NCBI RefSeq assembly: GCF_963675165.1
Contig: NC_087393.1
Span: 2,671,502-2,735,501 of the forward strand
DNA from: Halichondria panicea
Lineage: Eukaryota; Porifera; Demospongiae; Suberitida; Halichondriidae
Length of the DNA stretch: 64,000 bases
Reading direction: 5' to 3'
Part shown: positions 58,920 through 64,000 of the stretch, one piece after another
How positions within the stretch are numbered: position 1 is the stretch's first letter
Layout: the number at the start of each line of letters is the position of its first letter
Translations under genes and position numbers: made by a program
Notes under the pieces: generated by a model
The model's input: the letters and a program-made list of their open reading frames with translations, nothing else
The model's database searches: none
What the model was told of the DNA's origin: nothing

Positions 58920-59866
58920 TTAATTTTTGTGATGACATTGTATATAGCACAGCATGTATGCACACAGAATATTATATAGGCAGGCATCCATGCACGGAGA
59001 TAGACTTAGTAATAGACAACTAAATGGACAACTAAAACTGATTTAAAGTTGAAGGAGGATTCTTCTTCGTCTTATCGCTACTTGTGCTCGTACACTTGTT
59101 TGTTAGTCTTGCATCAGGGAATAATTATGCTCCTTTCCGCTTCCTTTGGTGATAGAGCATTACCTAAATTAAAAAAGTATGTTAGAATGCACATAATAAT
59201 TTACTCTGGCCGCTGTACAATCATCATGTATGCATTATCATCATACAGTACATTTGTATGAGTAAACATGTTCACCACAAAAAGACACGCTTTCCTGAAA
59301 TAACAAAACATTTACTGAGGGTCAAAATAGATTCTCCCGGTATAAGGACATCTATATTATTGAATGACCACATTATTTAAGTGATGGAGCTTTTTATTGG
59401 CAAGATCGCCTAACCACAAGATAGGTACTGTTGAACACCTATCATTCAGTTTGCTGCTAGCCTTATACATTTCCTTAAGTGCTGAACACATTCTCCCAGT
59501 ACTTCACTTCATAGACTAACAGGAAAGCAAAGCGAAATGTTCCAACCATAAACCCAACCAAAGATCGCCTAACCACAAACTTGTCACCTAGTAAGTTACA
59601 GACAAAAATGAGCTCCAACAGGCTATCCACTAATAATGCAGGCTCAATATACATGCTCTATGATAGACTTACCTCCCACCTACGAGTACAGCAGACCTTC
59701 TCCTCAACTGAAGCCACAAGTGCGCAGCTGTGCAATAAAAACAACACTAAAAGTGTCCATTTCTGCAGCTGGGTGCCGTTGCAGTGAGTGAACACGAATA
59801 CTCCGTAATCTACCCGTATACTACCTACGTTTCACATCCACGGAGTGTACAGTATCTATGGTTCAG
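58611..59866. repeat. 1.26-kb segment bounded by an inverted 34-base repeat
   Basis: CCATAGATACTGTACACTCC with the following GTGGATGTGAAAC at 58611-58644 returns inverted at 59833-59866. Both are next to GTTCAGCC. Exactness of the copies suggests a recent event. The interior has no recognised transposase. Confidence 0.7.
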
Positions 59867-60954
59867 CCATCCTACCTTATCTTACCACAAACGCATCCTA
59901 CCTTATCGGACACAACTTCTTCGTCCTACACTTGATTTTTAAGCTATCCTACCTCATCGAACCCTATCAGCCTCCTCTGATACGCGGATGGTTATTCGAG
60001 GTCGCTTCTGTTTCCCTCTCCTTCGTTTGCACCTAGTGGTTATAATTATTGTAGACCTAGTCTATCGGCCTTTTTTAATTATTGGAATCATAAAAATTGT
60101 TATAATAATACATTAAATTTTAATAACCAATTAATATGTAATAATTTTCTAACTAAAAATTGCTAGGATTGCCAGGAAAAATACGTAGAAACAAGAAATT
60201 CGGCGAGTGCATAACTCCGATCCGTTACAACGTCATTCACACGTACATTTTTCCCAAATTTTATGGTAGTTTTTTGCTGCTAGTTTTTTTACGCGCGGCG
60301 TACATGCATTTTGGGGGATATTTGTATGACATAATGACCATGCTGATAATGTTCCCTAATACAGTGTTGAGCACTGGCATACACGGTCCATCCATGCGCA
60401 AGAAGCCATTGTTCAATTGGCTAGTACAGTCTGTGAATAGCCTGTCAGCATGTCATAATTATTTGACACCTTGAGAAGACAATTTTCTTCAGGCCACTCC
60501 TAGCTCAGCAACCTAACATGTACTATCCATAACCTGTACATGTACATTAATAAGAGTTGTAATTCGCTCTGATCGCATTGCATGCTATGCCAGCGTAGCC
60601 TAACGCTGACGCAGCTGGTTCCCAAAAGGTCTATTTTATAATTTAATTACAAGTGGATTCACGTGATTATTGATGATGAGTGTCTAACCTCTTCTACAAT
60701 ACGGCTTAACAGGTCACTATTGCTTCATCTGACAGCAAACCAGTGAATGCGCTTATTTTTTTGTATGTACTGTACTGTGTAATCTTGTTGTGGTCAGTTA
60801 TAATTCTATAATTATAAGGTAAAATTACTGAGCTTCAATTGTAAGACAGCCTAATTATGGACTCATAGTTAACGCAGTGCTACTTACTTTCAGTAGATCT
60901 GTAGATGTATATCCTATTATAATGGTAATGTTTGGTTGTTTGTGTGCAGTGTCA
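59867..60954. other. 1.1-kb gap before the ZNFX1-like gene
   Basis: No gene seen. AT-rich; probably holds the promoter and an untranslated first exon of the ZNFX1-like gene, since an acceptor precedes its ATG. Confidence 0.5.
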
Positions 60955-63900
60955 ATGGCATCACGAAATAAACGTAAGCGATTAGCATCTGAGAGCGTTG
61001 AATATGGCAACACAACTAAACGTTCAAGAAAAGAGCAACCCTATTTTTCAACAGAAAGCCAACCTGGACCATCATTTCCACATCATAGTGAACAGCACTT
61101 CTTGTCGGCTAGCCCAACCCCAGATGTTAGTTGGTCCTCTAAACCTACCAGTTCACCAAGTACGAGCTATCGTTATGATCGTTATGAAGCTGAATCTAGC
61201 CAACGCTGTGATGCTCGTATACTTCTTCATAAGATTAGGAAACGACAATCGTCTGATCATGAATTAAGATATCAATCAGTGAAGAAATCTCCTCACAAAC
61301 GACTAAAACAGGAGCATATGTCACAAGCTGATCTGTGCAATCCTTATTCTCATTTTTCCGAAAAGAATGCAATCCACTTACTCCAAGACATTGTAAAATT
61401 TAGAAAGCGGATGCATGATGATGGAACTGTTGAAAAGATTCTCAACATATTAACAACAAATTCAGAGACTGAATTGCTTGTCATGCTAATTCAAGCTCTA
61501 TCCAGGACTAACTTAAAAAGTTTATCAAAACAACTGTTTTCCCCAGTATCAAATGCATCTTTTTTTCACTGCATTAGCTCAATGGTTTGCTCAATGCCCC
61601 AAGAACAAAATAAGCATAAAAGAAATTCATTCGTTAAAATTTTAAGTGACATTGCTAAGTTGTTTAGGGAACTGTTGGAAGTTAACCCGTTAAAAGCTTT
61701 TTTACACCTACCTATTGATTCATGCTGTGGGACAGTGGAGCAATTGTCTCGACAAGATTATATGTTCAAAAGTGTTGAAGAAAGCCTTTTGCAACTCAGA
61801 GCCCAAAGAGATTCAATTCGACAGGGATTGTATGATGTTAAGGATTGTGAATCAGTTCCTGATATGATTGCCTTGCCCACAGAAGAGGAGTTACATAGTG
61901 CCACCTTCCTCACAGCACTTAGAAAAAACATTATCAAGGGAGAGTTTCCAAGCGATACCGACTACATTTCTATCTTCTATAGCCTTGTAAGGGAAGATTT
62001 CATTCAACCTCTTCGAGAAGCTCTTCACAAAGTTAAACGCGAAGAGCAATTCCTTTATAAAAATGTTTCTATTGAGAGTTGCTCAGCAGTCGATTTAAGC
62101 AATGAGGATGTCATATGTAGACTGAAGTTCTCTACAACGAGGCAAGTTAAATGGCAATATTCTAAAAGGCTTACTTACGGTAGCCTGTTGTGCTTGTCTG
62201 ATGATGACTTTGGTACAGTAATTTTTGCTACTGTTTCAGAAAGAGATATTGATGACTTAAAAAACAACTGTGTAGAAGTGAAACTCATTGGAAAAGCTGC
62301 AGAAGACCCCAAGTATGTTTCCCCATCAAAAGAGTACAAAATGTTTGAGTCACCATGTTACTTTGAGGCATATGCTCCAATTATTCGCACACTTTGCTCT
62401 CTACGTGAGAACCTGAAGAAACTGCCGTTTAAAGACTATATTGTGAGGTGTAAAACTGACATTAAAAAACCTCTATACCTAGAAGAAAATCAGGATGCTA
62501 CGTTTAGTCTGTGTGGTGTAATTTGTTCTTGTGACCCACTAAAGTGTGAGCATGACTCTTATTCTGTTGAGGACATTGAACAAGCTAAACTCAATAAATC
62601 CAGTATTGTATCTACAAATTTATCCCAGTCAAAAGCTCTTTGCACAGCTCTCACAAGAGAGCTAGTGTTGATTCAAGGACCACCAGGCACTGGTAAAACC
62701 TATGTCGGATTGAAAATTGTACAATCTCTTTTGATAAACAAATCACTGTGGAATCCAGGTAAAGGGCCCATTATGATTGTCTGCTACACAAATCATGCTC
62801 TGGATCAATTTTTAGAGGGCCTTCTTCATTTAAAAGATCTCGAGGGAACTTTGGAAATTAGAAGAGTTGGTGGCCGCTCAAAAAGTAAAACTTTGGAGCC
62901 TTACAACATCAAAAAATTTGTGAATTTGGCCAAGAAAAATAAAGGAATCCGTTTCACAACAAAAAACTTTTTACGCAATGTACAAAACAGACTTAAGCAT
63001 CTTACAGATTTTCTTAATGGTAGAAATCCATCGATAAGTTCTGTTTCTATGTATAGTTTCTTCTTAAGTGAAGCTATTATTGAGGAACTTAGATGGCACT
63101 GTGATATCTATGAAATGGTTGTACCTGTATTGTCACAACTAGTGCCTAAAAAGACTGAAAAAAACCCTTTTCATGATTACATTAAGGCAGAGAGACATTT
63201 ATCATTTGACGATGACCGAGAATATACAATATTTGAAGAGAAGTCGCTAAAACAATTTGTCTCTTTCTTCAAAAAAGTTGCTTCAATGAGTAACAAAGAA
63301 GCTACTGAGTGTTTGGAGCAATTAGCTGAAGATGGATGGTTACCTTATGATGTGCATCTTAGACTGTTCAAATATTGTTTGGACAAGTTAAAGCATGCCT
63401 GGCAAAGAGAAGCTGAACACACAGCACAAGAGAATGCTGAGAATGACAAGCGTATACAGTTGATTAGAGTAAACTGCTTGCAAGAAGCAGATGTAATCGG
63501 TGTAACTATCAATGGAGCGGCAAAATATAAGGCAGCCTTAACTCAAGTTAAGTCTAAGATTTGTGTCATTGAAGAAGCTGGAGAGGTTATGGAACCACAT
63601 GTCATAACCACCCTCACGCCACACACACAACATCTGATACTCATTGGTGATCACAAGCAACTGCGACCAAAAACTAACTCTGATGTAATTGGTCGAGAGT
63701 ACAAACTGAATATATCTATGTTTGAGCGCCTCGTCAATAATGACTTCCCTGTTGAAACGCTCAAAATCCAGCATCGAATGAGACCCGAGATTTCACGTCT
63801 GGTGTCAACACATATTTATGATGGCTGTGTAGAAGATAGTGAAACCGTTCAGAGTTACGAAGATGTCAGTGGAATGTTGCATAACATGTACTTCGTTGAC

Positions 63901-64000
63901 CACCATCAATATGAAAGCCGAGATGAAGATAACACTAGTCCATTTAACACTCATGAAGCAGCTTTTGTTGTATACTTAACAAGATATTTGATTCAGAACG
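60955..64000 (+). CDS. ZNFX1-like superfamily 1 helicase, N-terminal part, open at the right edge
   Basis: One uninterrupted frame from ATG 60955 to the window end, 1015 residues visible. Residues 1-120 are basic and low-complexity (NKRKR, KRSRKEQ), possibly nuclear-localising. Next comes a helical HEAT-like region (IVKFRKRMHDDG onward), then a beta-rich stretch (RLTYGSLLCLSDDDFGTVIF) as found ahead of ZNFX1 helicases. The SF1 helicase begins near residue 565: Walker A is QGPPGTGKT at about 62674-62700, the Walker B position reads CVIEEAGE at about 63559, followed by GDHKQLRP at about 63649 and QHRMRPEIS at about 63770. EEA instead of DEA is usual in this family. ZNFX1 proteins sense RNA and act in antiviral defence or small-RNA inheritance. 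NFX1-type zinc fingers would lie past the edge. An acceptor (GTGTGCAG) at 60941-60948 suggests a 5' untranslated exon upstream. Confidence 0.85.
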   Translation, partial: MASRNKRKRLASESVEYGNTTKRSRKEQPYFSTESQPGPSFPHHSEQHFLSASPTPDVSWSSKPTSSPSTSYRYDRYEAESSQRCDARILLHKIRKRQSSDHELRYQSVKKSPHKRLKQEHMSQADLCNPYSHFSEKNAIHLLQDIVKFRKRMHDDGTVEKILNILTTNSETELLVMLIQALSRTNLKSLSKQLFSPVSNASFFHCISSMVCSMPQEQNKHKRNSFVKILSDIAKLFRELLEVNPLKAFLHLPIDSCCGTVEQLSRQDYMFKSVEESLLQLRAQRDSIRQGLYDVKDCESVPDMIALPTEEELHSATFLTALRKNIIKGEFPSDTDYISIFYSLVREDFIQPLREALHKVKREEQFLYKNVSIESCSAVDLSNEDVICRLKFSTTRQVKWQYSKRLTYGSLLCLSDDDFGTVIFATVSERDIDDLKNNCVEVKLIGKAAEDPKYVSPSKEYKMFESPCYFEAYAPIIRTLCSLRENLKKLPFKDYIVRCKTDIKKPLYLEENQDATFSLCGVICSCDPLKCEHDSYSVEDIEQAKLNKSSIVSTNLSQSKALCTALTRELVLIQGPPGTGKTYVGLKIVQSLLINKSLWNPGKGPIMIVCYTNHALDQFLEGLLHLKDLEGTLEIRRVGGRSKSKTLEPYNIKKFVNLAKKNKGIRFTTKNFLRNVQNRLKHLTDFLNGRNPSISSVSMYSFFLSEAIIEELRWHCDIYEMVVPVLSQLVPKKTEKNPFHDYIKAERHLSFDDDREYTIFEEKSLKQFVSFFKKVASMSNKEATECLEQLAEDGWLPYDVHLRLFKYCLDKLKHAWQREAEHTAQENAENDKRIQLIRVNCLQEADVIGVTINGAAKYKAALTQVKSKICVIEEAGEVMEPHVITTLTPHTQHLILIGDHKQLRPKTNSDVIGREYKLNISMFERLVNNDFPVETLKIQHRMRPEISRLVSTHIYDGCVEDSETVQSYEDVSGMLHNMYFVDHHQYESRDEDNTSPFNTHEAAFVVYLTRYLIQN

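Noticed and set aside
60160-60474. 104-codon plus-strand frame before ZNFX1-like gene
   Set aside because: No homology signs, signal or splice context; composition like non-coding DNA.
1-64000. CRISPR arrays, operons or bacterial origin
   Set aside because: No spaced identical repeats; GT-AG introns and animal domain sets exclude a prokaryote.

Overview
This window is nuclear DNA of an animal with a compact, AT-rich genome. Every multi-exon gene uses GT-AG introns, many under 100 bases. Intergenic gaps are short, and coding islands sit in AT-rich DNA full of TAATTATA and CATGTACATG tracts and miniature transposons. The gene set (a Delta-type Notch ligand, CARD/ZU5/death-domain and AIG1-like GTPase genes, a HELZ2-like double helicase, proteasome Rpn5) and the intron style point to a sponge, most likely a demosponge such as Amphimedon. 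The species is inference; the animal origin is well supported.

Layout. 1-2759 (-): a Delta-like Notch ligand, C terminus beyond the left edge. 2930-5413 (+): a kelch-repeat gene with a one-base frame break. 5447-9852 (-): a CARD + ZU5 + death-domain gene ending 33 bases from the kelch stop, whose death domain is cut by one in-frame TAA. 10750-20156 (+): a HELZ2-like gene with CCCH fingers, helicase, RNB exonuclease and second helicase. 20997-31627 (-): a mitochondrial-type Na+/Ca2+ exchanger (NCLX/SLC8B1) split by a 6.7-kb intron. That intron carries three intronless genes on the opposite strand: a secreted, probably GPI-anchored protein with a CCA-enzyme/poly(A)-polymerase head fold, and two related AIG1-like GTPases, each with a +1 frame break. 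33298-41885 (-): a tandem-PH, coiled-coil protein. 42240-48357: two nearly identical GMC oxidoreductase genes on +, the first killed by a 10-base deletion, with a wrecked extracellular-protein pseudogene between them on -. 48634-55648 (+): 26S proteasome subunit Rpn5/PSMD12, 11 exons, intact. 55649-60954: repeat-rich, with at most one small doubtful gene. 60955 to the right edge (+): the start of a ZNFX1-like helicase in one long exon.

Theme. Several genes belong to families linked to innate immunity or RNA surveillance in animals (HELZ2, ZNFX1, CARD/ZU5/death-domain, AIG1-like GTPases). They alternate with housekeeping genes, and many show recent damage (frameshifts, a nonsense codon, a microhomology deletion).

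Mobile DNA. The most novel signal is a family of tiny palindromic elements, 46-69 bases long, beginning TAGCCTCGAT and ending AGGCTA. Three copies (6592-6637, 20716-20781, 45280-45348) are each flanked by a perfect 9-base target-site duplication, so these hairpins moved as units. Larger MITEs are also present: a TA-flanked pogo/Tigger-type pair, TA-flanked families, one with an 8-base duplication, and a MITE inserted into another MITE.
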